64,000 bases of DNA, taken from positions 29,615,501 to 29,679,500 of the forward strand of contig CM053810.1 of assembly GCA_028671895.1 (NCBI GenBank), in the 5' to 3' direction. This stretch comes from Oenanthe sinensis (Eukaryota; Streptophyta; Magnoliopsida; Apiales; Apiaceae). Shown here piece after piece: positions 1 through 12,649 of this stretch. Below the pieces are notes generated by a model. The model did not search any database, was not told the DNA's origin, and worked only from the letters and a program-made list of their open reading frames with translations. Position numbers and translations under genes: made by a program. Each line of letters begins with the position of its first letter. The stretch's first letter is position 1.

Positions 1-170
1 AGTATAAAAATATATAATAAAGAAAAAAGTCAAAAATTTATTATATAAATGAATTAATATTCATTTATCGATAAATAAATATTATATTCATTTATTGATA
101 AATATATAATCTCGCTAAATGAATATATATTTTTGGTCCAAGTGTATTCATTTATCGAGGTTTAACTGTA
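1..170. repeat. Partial MITE-like repeat, right terminus only
   Basis: The sequence repeats variants of ATTCATTTATCGATAAAT in both orientations. It ends at position 170 with a terminus that reads, on the minus strand, TACAGTTAAACCTCGATAAA. Termini of this type (a CAGTYAAACCTCGATAAAT consensus) are known to me from widespread short plant DNA transposons. The other end lies outside the window, so length and target duplication cannot be checked. No coding capacity is seen. Confidence 0.5.
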
Positions 171-1223
171 CAAGCTAGGCCCCTAATAATTAAAGATATA
201 TCCCAAATTTCTTAATTATTTATATATAGGTTTAGAAAAATAATATAATATATATTGATTAGACGGGAAAATTAATTTTGCCTAAAGCCCCTTAATCGCC
301 ACTCCTACTAGTTATACCGCACAATGTTCAATATCTAAGCCTTTTAATTTCTACCTCCCTATACATGTCATTATAAGAAAATTTGTATTAGTCTCATAAG
401 CAAATAATGATGCACATCAAAGTTATTGATTATGAGTAGTTTCAAGCGAGTATCTTCTGTTTAATGTTTTATTTCCTATTATTTCAACAAGTCTCTAAGC
501 TAGATCCCAAGCTTATTTTAATTCATTCCGCAGCATCTTGCATTTTCGATGCAACATCTTAAACGGTTTTTCAATTAACATTAAACTTAGTTTTAGTTTG
601 TGAAAATGAATTCGTTATATTTCAATTTGTATTATAAATTATAATTGTTATGCATAAATTTATGTAAAGAAGACGCGCCCGACACATCGAGAGAGTAGGG
701 GCGCCCTCGACCGATTCTGTCAGAATAGAGTTTAATTAAGTCAATTAGAATTTACTGACCAACAAGGTTTATGAGAGTTTGACAAAGATGGAAATCGATA
801 ATTTGATTGGTGTCGTGACTAATTTCGGAAGAGATACAGGCGTGCCTTTTCTGGGTTGGCGGTGGGGCGCGCCCTCCATGGAAGGCGGGCCAGCCTTGTT
901 GTTTTCCTTGATCTGATCAATTGTCGGTATTTATACTTATTGAAGATCACAGATCGTAAAGACTCGTCTCTTGCCTCCCAATTCCTCTTCAAGTGATGGC
1001 CCCAGTGGTGCTACTGTATGAATTGAACCCGATCTACTCCTCTATTAAAATTAGTTGTTCTCCCAAACCCTTTATATATGTACAATGCCATACACGATTG
1101 GTCTAAGACTTGTATAGGTTTGTTTAGTAACAGATATTTAAACAATCGTTCTAAGCTACCCTGGGTCAAATATTGTCTGAGTAATATCATGGGACTTAAG
1201 AAGATTAGTTTTTAATAATCATG
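171..1223. other. Intergenic stretch with a small GC-rich island
   Basis: I find no gene. Most of it is AT-rich. Positions about 670-900 contain a GC-rich island with several GGCGCGCC-like stretches and flanking GACGCGCCC and GGCGGGCC runs, which looks like part of an old transposable element. The right limit is where similarity to the gypsy LTR starts. Confidence 0.5.
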
Positions 1224-1706
1224 GGACATGATTGAAGAACAAAACAAAGCAACTAATATAAGACATGCAAATAACGAATAACATAAAAAGTGTTTGAGAG
1301 ATAAAAACTTGTTTGTATTGAAAGATCAAGAAAATAAAAGTACTCTACTCCTACTCCTAATTATTGAAAACTAAAGTTAAAGTTAAGGTGCAAGGTTCAG
1401 GTCTATACAAGAGAGTAAACCCATATATATAGGGGAAATAATATAGGTTTTCTATATCGATTACAAATTGAATTTTAAATATTTCCTTCTATTCCTTTTT
1501 CTTCTCCAACAAGCATTCGATTTTTTCTCTAATTGCTTTGTCTCCAAGTAATCTCTACATCCTTCCTTGTATTTTTCCTTTTTGTGTTACAATTCTAATT
1601 TTAATTAATTTTCTACAAAACAAAATAAAAATAATTAATTAACTAATAAAATTATGAAAATAAACATAAAATAGGTATTAAAAATGTACTAATTATGGAC
1701 CCATCA
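1224..1706 (-). repeat. 3' LTR of the gypsy element, truncated
   Basis: This is near-identical to 7407-7889. On the minus strand it starts with TGATGGGTCC at 1706. Similarity stops abruptly at 1224, whereas the 5' LTR continues for about 490 bp to the primer-binding site, so the R/U5 part is missing here. Confidence 0.85.
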
Positions 1707-1717
1707 AATACCCCCAT
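1707..1717 (-). other. Polypurine tract of the gypsy element
   Basis: On the minus strand ATGGGGGTATT immediately precedes the LTR start TGATGG. This is the usual plus-strand primer position next to the 3' LTR, and it fixes the element's orientation. Confidence 0.7.
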
Positions 1718-2529
1718 ACGTATCTTTTGCTTGTCCTCGAGAAAAATCAAAAGAAAAAATATTATAAAAGTCCTATGCTCCTTTTCGTAGGCATGACGGG
1801 TAATTTTAGGTTTACCAACCCGTTAAACTCGTAGACGATATCTACCAAAGGAGTGTTGTCTCCCTAGGGTTTACACAAGATATACCCATAAAATCCGTAA
1901 AATATTCTAGCAAGCATCCCACTCTATCAATAACGTTCATCGGTGTCAAAACAAAATAATTTATAGAAAACTACATACCTTAAAGACTCTTCTAATAATA
2001 GCCAAGATGGGGGTATCTAGAATCCACTTATATCGACGCAAACGTTTACAAAAACTCCCAAGGTGTGTTGTGAAAATAGGTCTCTGAAGAATCAACTAAA
2101 TAAGTACATTTTCATTTTTTCAACCAATATTGAACTGACCCAATCTCTATCAAAACAAGTATCTAACCAAAATTCAAAGTTTTTTCCCAATTGACTGTGC
2201 AATGTCCATTTTCTTAGGCTTTCTATGTTTCTCATGTAGCGAGCTCTGGGTCAATGACTACCAAACCTGTTAGTCTTAGGGCACTAGGTTTCAAAATACC
2301 CCTACGGACTTAATTACTCAAGTAACAAAGGCCATAAAATAAAACTAGTCAATTACTACTTTTACCCTAGCTCGTCAACTAATTCTCCAGTAACCAAAGG
2401 CAGTGAAAAGTCACCAAGAAAAATTTATTTCTCATACAATCGCACTTAATACCAGCACATGTACATGGATCGTCCCTTTTGATATAACATTGTATTTGCT
2501 ACCCATTGATCTCAAAGGAGTACTTGATG

Positions 2530-2533
<4 letters not shown>

Positions 2534-2598
<65 letters not shown>
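2534..2598. repeat. (TA)n microsatellite
   Basis: About 32 uninterrupted TA units lie in the 3' non-coding part of the gypsy element. The Ile-Tyr open frames across it on both strands are artefacts of the repeat. Confidence 0.95.
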
Positions 2599-2604
<6 letters not shown>

Positions 2605-3132
2605 TTTCCATAAACATTTGATTCAATATTGTTTTAACATGCGGGCTCTCTCTCAGGTATCAAAAACTTCCCTAGACAATCTTTTCAACAAAGACCTTGT
2701 GCAATAAGTGTCGTCTTAGACTTTTAAGCAAAAATTTGTTGGACACAAGTTTCATGAAGAAAACTTTACTCAACTACGTTCGAATTATCTCAAGGCATTA
2801 CATATATATAATTTTATTAAAAATTGTTAACACCAACTAGCATCAAAGTACAAAAGTGGAAAACTTAGCTAAAACATCTCTATTTTTGGATTTTCTAATT
2901 TTTTGATTTTTTTCGATTGTTGAATTTTTTATAATACTACTAATTCCCTCCCCTATACCTAAATCATGCATTGTCCTCAATATATGCAAAGAAGAGAAAT
3001 GACAAAGTAAAAGGACGAGAATACCTGATAAAAGCATGATGGAGGAAGCAAAAGGAACTACTATACGACACACACACATAGTTACTCCCCCATACCTACA
3101 CTCGACTATGGGAGACAATCAAGAATAACTTA

Positions 3133-5961
3133 CTAACCAACACCACATCGAGGAAAAACTTCTTTCATCGTAGAGTAAGCACACTGTTGAAACACATTCT
3201 CAAGAACAACATTATCCACTAGGAATATATGATCTTGCAACAAGATAAAACTCATATCACTAACATAATCTATAGACCAATTAGACGCTTCTTTAAATTG
3301 TTTAAGCAAATTGATTACTTGATATTTATGATAATGGACTAAGTTATTAGAAATAAAAGCATGATGAGTTTCATTGAAACCTACAAAGGTCTGACCAAAA
3401 CTGGATAGAAAAGGTTTTGAATCAAGTGGGGGTGGCTCACCTACAGATGTCTTAACAACGGACCTAGGCTCAAACGCAATATCCTTCAATTGGGTTTCAT
3501 GTTTAGAACAAATGATAGTCAACTCATCCATCATCTCATTAGAAGTGAAATTTTGATATAGCTCATGAAGTTCTTTATTACTCTCATACTCTAACAAAAC
3601 ATCCTTTTCAAGAAGTGACTCAATCAAATTGTCATCAAGATTCGAACATGAAACAAAGTCAGTAATGAAATTAAGTCCTACAGGTTGGTCATATAGATCA
3701 TTGGATTGGCTACCCACATTAAAAATATTAAGATCTAGAGTCATGTTTCCAAAAGTTAGTTTCATCGAACCATTCCTATAGTTGATCAAAGCATTGAAAG
3801 TAGCAAGAAAAGGTCTTCCTAAAATGATAGGAATTTGATTTTTAAAATTTTTGACAAGTTCGGTCTGGAGAACAAAAAAATTCACGGGAAAGACAAAATT
3901 ACCAACCTTAATTAACACATCCTCCAGTATGCCCTTAGGAGTTTTGATAGAACGATCAGCTAACTGAAGAGTGACATTAGTCTTTTTAAGCTCACCTAAA
4001 CCCAAAGTTTGATAGATAGATAATGGAAGAAGGTTCACACTAGCTCCTAAATCAAGTAACGCTTTGTCAATGAAATTATCACCTATGACACAAGAGATTG
4101 TAGGACAACCATGATCCTTATACTTCACAGGAATTCGATGCGATATGATAGAACTAATAAGAGATGTTAGGAAAGCTTTCTTACGAACATGAGTGGTTTT
4201 TTTATGAGTACACAAATCTTTTAGACACTTAGCATAAGAGGGAATTTGTTGAATTGCATCTAAAAGAGGAATGTTGATCTTAACTTGTTTAAAGACTTCC
4301 AAAATCTTATCCAATTGAGCAGATTCTTTGTTTGAAATGAGTCTTTGAGGAAATGGTGCTTTTGGTTTGAAGACTTTTTCATTAGACAGATCAGAGATGG
4401 GTTTCGAAGGCGGTTCATCAGATTTGGAAGGTTCACTATATTGCACTACTACTTTAGAACTCTTGGTAGACAAGGATTGGTCAAGACAAGGATTTAAGAG
4501 TAAAGGATTTGGTTCAGAAGTAAGTTTTTCTTCCTCTTGAGTATTGAGACCAACATGATTGTTGAATTGATTACTAGACCTAAGAGAGATGATGGAATTC
4601 ACATTTTCATGAGATTTTTGGTTTGGATGAAATTTAGGATTAACCTCAGGTTGATTAGGAAATCAGTTTTTCTCTCTCTCACTGATTGTGTTGGCTAACT
4701 GACTGATTTGGACCTCTAGTTTAGATATGGCTTGAGTATTGGAATTTAGTAACTGCCTATTTTAGGTCATAGTTTGCATAAAAGCCTGTTGACATTGAGT
4801 TATATTAGCTTGGGATTTCAACAACACCTCAATACTTTTTTCCAAAAAATTCATTTTCTTATCAGTTTCATTAAAAACAGGAGGATTCGAAGGGACTGAA
4901 AAAGAATTTGGATATGGGTCAAAGTTTTGAGCAGGAAATGAGTTGGGATTTTGAGTTGGATATGGACCAGAAGGGGGCTTTTGAAAAGTAGGTTGAGATG
5001 GTTGGTTATACTAATTGTATTGACCTTGGTTCCATGATAAATTTGGGTGATTTTTCCAACCAGGGTTATATGTGTGTGAAAAGGGATCATTCATAACTCT
5101 CGCTTGAAACATGGCATTAGCTTGTTGAATTTCAGGGCAATTTTCTATCACATGATTATATGAGTTACAGTTTGCACAGATAGACACTTGTGAAGACACA
5201 TTGTTGGTTTCTAAGGCTTCTAATCTTCTTGTAACTGTAGCTAATTTAGCTTCAGTTGCAATAGAATTACCAACTACATGTATGCCTTTAGATGAGCTAG
5301 GTTTTTCAGTTTTCGGACTTAGTTCCCTAGTTGACTCCCACAACATCATTTTTGCAGCTAACTCATCAAAAAATGGCCAAGCTTCTTCCTCATTTTTATC
5401 CATGAATTTACCTTGACACATTGACTCTAACAAAGAAGTGGTTGGGCTATATAAGGCTTCATAAAGAATTTTACAAAGTCTCCATTGTTCTATACTATGT
5501 TGAGGACATTGGGACAATAGATTTTTAAATCTATCAAAATATTTCTAAAAAGACTCATTTTGGTTTTGTTGAAATTGGTTGATTTCATTCCTAAGTTTGT
5601 TGGCCTTATGGTTTGGAAAATAGTTTTTTAGAAATATTCTTACAAATCCCTCCCAAATTGAAATAGAATTAATGGGTAGACTATATAACCATTTTTTAGC
5701 ATTTTCTTTAAGAGCAAAGTTGATAAGTCTCAATTTAATGGAGTCATCAGTCAATTGTTGAATTTTCTGTTGGGCACAAACTTCCTCAAACTCTCGGATG
5801 AAAAGATATGGATCATCTCCCTCTACCCCAGTAAACCTAGGTAACATGCTAATGTGGTGAGATTTGATTTCAAAATTATTATCATTTATTGTTGGTAGGA
5901 CTATGCATGAGGGTTGGGCGGAACGAGTGGGATAATAACAGTCTCTAAGTGGAATAGACAT
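3133..5961 (-). pseudogene. gag-protease polyprotein of the gypsy element, nonsense-riddled
   Basis: One reading frame runs from the gag start at 5961 to a stop at 3133. It is interrupted by four in-frame nonsense codons (5545-5547, 5011-5013, 4762-4764, 4663-4665) and I see no frameshift. The N-terminal part is a retrotransposon gag domain (FTGVEGDDPYLFIREFEE, then the KLRLINFALK region). A CX2CX4HX4C zinc knuckle (CANCNSYNHVIENC) lies near 5130-5170. The C-terminal part is a retroviral-type aspartic protease with active-site DLGASVNLLPLS, followed by the flap region and IILGRPFLAT. Gag packages RNA and the protease processes the polyprotein. No polymerase domains follow. The stops make it non-functional. 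Confidence 0.9.
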
Positions 5962-6885
5962 GACTTACAAGTAAGCAAGTAAGCACGTAACAGACAATAG
6001 ATAGAAGTAAACACCAAAAAAATGCAGAAGAAAAATCCTGTTTCTATATTACCCTAGAGAAAATCTAGACCTGCTCCTAACTTTAAGATAATAATAAGAG
6101 TCACAAATCTAAAAATATTCAAACCGATTGGCAAGGCAGATGGAAGCATTGCCAAGAGGATAACCACCTTTCTAGACACCAATCCAAATTGGCCAGGTAA
6201 GCTCTCGCTTTCCTAGACACCAAAAGTAAGAATACGTAAAGATTTGTCTCGTCTTAGGTTCTCTTCCTAAGTGAGCGCGAAATCCTAGGGGCTAATGTCT
6301 ACTTGATTTTATTAAGGTAAGGGGAATGCAAAATCAACGTTTTAGTGATTTGTGGGCCAAGGAAAGGGTGATGAAATCCCTTACCTTATCTTGTAATTGG
6401 GTGGCACCCTTAAGATTGATTAAATGAATGCATCACACAAAGAACGAGAAAATAAACAACTATGGATGCACTACACTACGTGAATTAATAATCTAAATTA
6501 TACCTACCTCTTTCCTTCAGCAATCACCACAATTATAAGATAGAAAGAAATAAAATATAATAAAGAAAAACTAGATGATGTACTCCTATGTGAGATATGA
6601 ATGATGTGATAAATTGGTTTTTAACAAGACAAATAACTAACTATTTTTTTTTGATTTTTTAGTTTTTTTTGTTTTTTTTAAATATTTATGAGGAAAAAAA
6701 CAAACCTAGAGAGGTGATACGAAATCCCGAAAAGTGCTTCCCAAAAATTTTTAAGGAAACAACGATGTCTTCTAACGATCTTCTTGTCCAAACTTTTCTC
6801 CGCTTCACAAATCCTAAAAAAATACAAAGAAAAATAAGAAACTAATCCGAGGAATTAAATATTAAGGAGTAAAAATTACCAATAG

Positions 6886-6900
6886 TCCCCGGCAGCGGCA
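6886..6900 (-). other. Primer-binding site, tRNA-Asp-like
   Basis: The minus strand reads TGCCGCTGCCGGGGA. This resembles the TGGCGCCGTTGCCGGGGA site complementary to plant tRNA-Asp that is common in gypsy elements, with changes in its first part. It sits between the 5' LTR end and gag, as expected. Confidence 0.65.
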
Positions 6901-6913
6901 TCAAAAACTTGAA

Positions 6914-7889
6914 GTGTAAAAATACTGCAAACACACAGTGGTTAATTGTAGTAATCACAGATCGATCCTCAGAGACTATGAAATTTCCAAACCCTAATAA
7001 ATAAATTAGGCAGACTAAACAAATAATGTTGAGATGAGATTTGTTTAACCTAATAAACAAATAAGAACATATAAATATGGAAAACCTAGGAATCCGAATC
7101 CATCAATTAATCACAATTAATATCCAACTTTCCCTAAAAATCAATTCTCTTTCTTCAACAAATAAATATCAATTAACGAGACAAGCATATACTATGAAAC
7201 TTATTATCTAACAATAACCCATCAAAACTTTATGGAGCAAGCATAGACTATGAAAAATAAATTCGGTAATAATAATATATCAAAATCACTTTGTTAATTA
7301 AACAATTAAGCACCAAGAAAAGTTATGAGAATCAAATAACACGAACAAACAAATATTAAAAGTAAATAACTAACTTCATCTTCATCCTATGGCAAGAGAA
7401 TTAGCTAGACATGATTGAAGAACAAAACAAAGCAACTAATATAAGACATGCAAATAACGAATAACATAAAAAGTGTTTGAGAGATAAAAACTTGTTTGTA
7501 TTGAAAGATCAAGAAAATAAAAGTACTATGCTCCTACTGCAAATTATTGAAAACTAAAGTTAAAGTTAAGGTGCATGGTTCAGGTCTATACAAGAGAGGA
7601 GACCCATATATATAGGGGAAATAATATAGGTTTTTTATATCGATTACAAATTGAATTTTAAATATTTCTTTCTATTCATTTTTCTTCTCCAACAAGCATT
7701 CGATTTTTTCTCTAATTGCTTTGTCTCCAAGTAATCTCTACATCCTTCCTTGTATTTTTCATTTTTCTGTTACAATTCTGATTTTAATTAATTTTCTACA
7801 AAACAAAATAAAAATAATTAATTAAGTAATAAAATTATGAAAATAAACATAAAATAGGTATTAAAAATGTACTAATTATGGACCCATCA
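6914..7889 (-). repeat. 5' LTR of the gypsy element
   Basis: It starts on the minus strand with TGATGGGTCC at 7889. I place its end just before the primer-binding site, at a terminal ACA near 6914. The part at 7407-7889 is shared with the truncated 3' LTR. The 3' border is inferred from the primer site, not from a second copy. Confidence 0.7.
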
Positions 7890-9365
7890 TTAGTGTTAAG
7901 CGAGATCCAAGGTGACTTTGAATCTGGTGCGGTTGTAACCATAGAAGCAAGAGTGGGGTCAACGGATACCAAGATTGCCTTGTGGATAAGTTTATCTTGA
8001 TGAAACCACTAGCAATATGCAGAATTGGTGTTTATTTTGTCGGATTCTATTATGTTGGGTGCTCGCACCTCAATGGTACCGTCAAGATGACCAAAAAGAT
8101 CATGTCCACAAAGAAGAAGTTCAAATTGTGCTTTCTAAATAGTGAAGTTATGAGTACGTAAAAGTTTGATCGGTAGCTGATGAAACCATTATTATGGCTT
8201 TGTTTTTCCAACCTATAGTGAGGTGCCTAGTGTATCATATCAGAAGTCGCAGAAAACCCTTCGATCTGTAAGTTAATTACATTCCTAACACACACGTACT
8301 TATATAAAGTAGTACACACACATATATATAATTTGTTAATGCTTTACCTAGATTAATTGGTTATAAACCTTCCATGCAACCCAAACCCAAAAGGCAAGGG
8401 AGCAAGGATGAGAAAGTAGCCGTGGAGGCGTTTCTTGCAGAATCCTATAACAATTTAATGAATCATCAAAACGATGAAACCCAAAAGCCAACTTCGCTCA
8501 ATGAAGCAAGTTTTGGGATACATATATATATATATATATATATTGGATGTATACCATATAATAATAAAGAGGGTTCAACTTCAAGGGAAGCGGAAAATTC
8601 TTTAGTAAGTTTCATCGAAGTGCATGTCCTATAATAATACATTATAATTATACAAGATAGTATGCTTATTTGATGCTAATAAGCTGCTACACGTTACTAT
8701 GCAGCTCCAAAGTCCCAAAAAACAAAAGACCCAGAAAGAGGATAATGGAGACATTTTCTGTAGAAGCTCGGAACAACCTTGTTCTGAGCTCATGAAAACC
8801 CCAAATATCACCCATAGTATTCATACCTTCTTAGGGCTTAAGATGAAATTTAGATATAAATTTTGTTTTGTTCTGATTTCAAATGTATTAGTTTATTGGA
8901 CTTGGTATTTTTTTTTTGGATCATGCAATTAAAAATATGAAATAATAATTTTGTGTATGGATCATCTCATAGAATATTAAATGTTAGTTCTCACCGCACT
9001 ATATAAATTGACTTCTCTGAAATTGCCCTGATGGATAGATTATGGAGCTTCATACTCGGATGAAGATTAAAAACCAGAGCTTAATTTGTAATAAGCTAGC
9101 TCTCCAGTAACCTAGCGCAATCTCACTGCAACAAAAACATCACACAATAGTCACATAAAATAAATATAAAAAATATATGTATGACACAACACTACATTAT
9201 TGTGTTTTTGCACAGTTTATAATAATAATAAATAATCATAATCATAATAAATCCAATAATAATTCAAATATCACATAATATAATTTGTTATGTTGAATTA
9301 CATGCATGTAAATATTATGTATACAATTAGTTCATATTTGTTATTTAATTTTTTTAATAAGATAT
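7890..9365 (+). pseudogene. Unidentified gene segment, duplicate copy 1
   Basis: This is strongly similar to 29873-31467. Short conserved reading frames with plausible introns are shared: one beginning VLSEIQGDFESGAVV near 7895, a basic one starting QPKPKRQG at 8377, and one starting with the QLQSPKKQKT peptide at 8702 after an AG. Stops and frame changes break each copy. Relative to copy 2 it lacks about 90 bp at 8172-8176, between two GGTAG repeats. The left end abuts the gypsy 5' LTR. I do not recognise the family. It is either a decayed host gene or part of a low-copy transposon. Confidence 0.55.
8522..8543. repeat. Short (TA)n microsatellite
   Basis: About 11 TA units; the matching place in the duplicate copy (about 30604-30618) has fewer units. 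Confidence 0.9.
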
Positions 9366-10529
9366 ATATAGTATTGTTGGAGGATGCATGCATATGATTT
9401 AACAAACTTTTGTAAGTAATTACGTGCAAATAAAACGAGGTTGAAAGTAAAAATACCGCATGTGTAATGTAATTAAGGAAGAAGTAAGCTTTCTTTTTTG
9501 GAAAAAAGGACGAAGAGAGCTTTATGAATTAGAATGTATATCATTTTTTATATTTTAATTTTTTAAACAATATGCATGCATATTGGTAATATAGTAATAG
9601 TCCAATAATGTATTATATTTTGTAAATAGTTTAGGTGTAGAGTCTTCAATTCAATACCCAAACACCTATGAAATATACAAATGAGAGGACTTAACGATGC
9701 AAGTTACATTGTGCAACTCCTTTCATACTCGAGATATATAGAGATACTTGTAAATGTATTAATATAATCAATATATAACAGAGATATGTACCAAAAATTT
9801 GATAAAATGAATAAAAACTATATTTTTTATCTGACCATTCATCAAGATTTAGAAAGAAGATATGCAGAACACTTATAATTTGTTAGTAGAACACTTATAA
9901 TTTGTTAGTATGGTATTCCTCCACCACGCACGTACGCACATAGGGTGCAAATTATGGGATTTCGAGGGTTAATTCATGGTTTCACAAGCCTTCGGGCTTT
10001 GTACATGGGTGCAAATTAGTGGCTTCACAGCCTTCAGGCTTTCGGCGTGTGTGAGTTACGGACACGAATGTAGCAAAATTTGGGCGGAATAAATGTCAAC
10101 CATATGTGTGAGTAACAAGAACAATGTACGCCTATGAATTAAAGTAAAAGGATATGAACCGAAGAGGGCTCATCCCCAGTGCCTAGATAGCATGGAGAAG
10201 AAACATTAATCTTCCCTTCTTAGACCATTGCAAAGAACTAACCGTATAAGTTTGTTTTATGGTTTATAGAGGCTAAAATTACAGCTAATAAGACCTTGAT
10301 ATAAACGTTGAATGAAATCGATCGATTCTATTTTCTTTATCAACATGATTTGGATTGAGTTTACATCGATCAATATAAATTACCAACTTATTCCAATCTT
10401 TTTAATGGTTTGAAATAATATCTCCAAAAAAAGAACATGCAACAACTGGTGAAGTACATAAATATATTCATGCAAAATTAACAAAAATTCAAAGATTAAA
10501 ATTAATTAAATAACACAACTCCAATTTTT

Positions 10530-11530
10530 TTCTCAAGTCATTCTTCCCTCCTCTGGACACCTTGCCTCTCCCGCCCCTGTAAAATAAATTATGTGAAGAG
10601 TTAGCAAATTAATTAATATCATAAATAAAGGTAAACATCAGTAGTTATGAAATTATAATTCTTCAAATTTAAAAAGAAAAATATAATCAATGGGAATATA
10701 TTTGTGTATCTCTAGATTAATTATACTAAACAACTATGGGGAAGTTGCTTAATAACAGAGAAACAAAAAATATTGTCAACCCCTTTGCTTTGGAAGCCCA
10801 TTTGAATTTAAATTGTTTTTTAATTTTCTCGACATCTCTGAAGTAAGACTACAAAAGAACACTAGAGAATCAGTACAGAATAAAGAAGAAAAAACGTTAA
10901 TTAACCAAAAATAAGGGCAAGGAATTTGATATCTTGATCCGGAATTTGAATTAATAACATAGTTGATGAAGATATATTTGCAAAACAAAAAGAGAAGAAT
11001 AAAATAACATATGTTAGTTCATTTGTATAACAAGACAATGTGTGTTTATAATGTATATATTAATTTAAGTTGAAAAATCAGAAAAGGAGAGAAAAAGGTT
11101 TTGACCGTGCATTTTTTTGCCTCTTCTGGATGTTCAAAGACCACTTGAGGACTATCTCCTGCAAAGGCGACATATTTTAGTTAAAGAATAGAAATTGTAA
11201 AGCCATATTGTACACATCCGTAAATAATTTTGTCCATATTGTACACATGAGTAAATAATTTTGCTATATACACGAAAATCATATTATCAAAAGGCTATTT
11301 TAAGTATATGTTTATGCACAAACATGTATGATGTATACTTTAATAACTATGCTAATTATAATGAATATATATAGACCTTTCAAAGTTGACCGGTGATGAG
11401 GGATTGAATGCTTGTACACCTACCATATTTGCAACTAAAGCTTCTTGGATATGTGGAGGCAGAAGACGTGAAGTAAAATGATATGCAAGACTTGTTTTGT
11501 TTCCCACTTCGAAACCTCATGCAAACTCCC
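10530..11530 (-). pseudogene. Possible broken gene, four exon-like blocks
   Basis: On the minus strand I see coding-like blocks with plausible splice borders. The first, about 11530-11388, contains FTSRLLPPHIQEALVANMV and ends AAAG|GT. The second, about 11161-11105, follows TTTGCAG and contains SPQVVFEHPEEAKK. The third, about 10842-10782, follows TTCAG and contains VEKIKKQFKFKWASKAKG. The fourth begins after TTTACAG near 10578. Joining the first two directly gives a stop, so the reading frame is broken or my borders are wrong. I do not recognise the product. Chance similarity to exons cannot be excluded. Confidence 0.3.
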
Positions 11531-11594
11531 AATTTCCATATGTGCATCTCATATTTGTATAATCGAATATGATAGATTCTTTTCTGATTCTTTT

Positions 11595-12015
11595 TTTCGT
11601 ATATATGTATTTTTATTACTTTATAAGGGATAAACTGATTCCTTTTAATATACTTTTGAATGAAAATACAAAATATGAAAGAAGTTCCGAGCTGCAAGTA
11701 CTCCATCTATATTTTTTTATTTGTGGTTTTGACTTTTTGTATACATATTGAAGTAGTTTTACTAAAAATTAGTATTTTTAATAAATTTGTTTGTAGATTA
11801 AATTTTTGATTGCATATTTTTGTTATTTTTTTCAAAAATAATAATTTTAATTTTGCTGTCAAACCTCATTTTTCCGAAAATCAATGTCAAATAAAAAAAT
11901 ATATGGAATACGTTTTTTTTTAGAATATTTGTATTTTTATTACTTTGTAAGGGATAAAATGATTCACTTCTAATATACTTTTGAATGAAAATACAAAATA
12001 CTAAAAAAGTTCGGA
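11595..12015. repeat. Pair of about 100-bp direct repeats
   Basis: 11595-11700 and 11920-12020 share about 100 bp (TTTTTATTACTTTATAAGGG, then the ACTTTTGAATGAAAATACAA block) with a few changes, spaced about 320 bp apart. They are non-coding. Confidence 0.75.
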
Positions 12016-12086
12016 GTGTTGCTGTCAAACAAGTTTTCCTCCTTTTTTTTTTGTCCTTTTGAATTTTTAAATATATATATATAGGG

Positions 12087-12088
<2 letters not shown>

Positions 12089-12167
<79 letters not shown>
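12089..12167. repeat. (TA)n microsatellite
   Basis: About 39 TA units without interruption, preceded by a shorter tract at 12070-12083. Confidence 0.95.
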
Positions 12168-12168
<1 letters not shown>

Positions 12169-12649
12169 CGTGCAAAATGAGAACACTTGCATTTTTTTAG
12201 AAAGAATCCTACTATATTTTCTCTAATATTTATTTTACATTCATTGAAGATAAAATTATTTTAATAGTTATCCATTTATCAAAAATATCTAATACTCTCC
12301 CAATAATATCCAATACTCTTCCAAAAGAATGAAAGGAGAGAAACCTACTAAAATGGTCAGAAGCTAAAGGATAATATCTAATATTTTTATATGAATTAGA
12401 TGCATGCATGTTAGCAAGAGTAAGAGAAAAGACCGAGTTTACACAAGGTTTAGCCTAAATTTTAGGCTACTATTAAACCCTTAGACTTTTGAACCTAAGT
12501 CTGGTGCTCCGGGTGAGGGTCGTGGCTTACTTGGGAGGCTTAAGACGTTGGGGTTCAGCACGAGAGTTGCAAGCCAGGCATGGGGATTGGGGTTGACATG
12601 AAGTTGGGGCAGATGAGGCACATGGGACACTTTACTACTAGAAACACTG

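Larger units (their letters stand above)
1224..7889 (-). mobile_element. Ty3/gypsy LTR retrotransposon with gag-protease only, 3' LTR truncated
   Basis: Two direct copies of about 480 bp (1224-1706 and 7407-7889) bracket a minus-strand gag-protease region. Read on the minus strand the order is 5' LTR, tRNA-Asp-like primer-binding site, gag, zinc knuckle, aspartic protease, polypurine tract and 3' LTR. No reverse transcriptase, RNase H or integrase is present; only about 1.4 kb separates the protease stop from the 3' LTR. The copy at 1224-1706 lacks the last half of the LTR that is present at the 5' end, so the 3' end was lost and no target duplication can be read. The Asp-type primer site and the DLGAS protease suggest the Athila/Tat branch. 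The element is dead, and gag-pro-only elements are probably non-autonomous. Confidence 0.85.
9366..12430. other. AT-rich intergenic stretch
   Basis: No intact gene is seen. It holds possible minus-strand exon remnants (10530-11530), a dispersed repeat pair (11595-12015) and a long TA tract, described separately. At 9945-10050 a GGGTGCAAATTA / CAAGCCTTCGGGCTT motif occurs as two imperfect copies. Confidence 0.5.

Noticed and set aside
2403..2626. Open frames on both strands with long Ile-Tyr runs
   Set aside because: They are translations of the (TA)n microsatellite; the same applies to 11798-12175.
12630..12633. Treating the left end as not CACTA because it starts TACTA
   Set aside because: The rest of the inverted repeat, the subterminal motifs and the CTT duplication on both sides fit; a single C-to-T change explains it.
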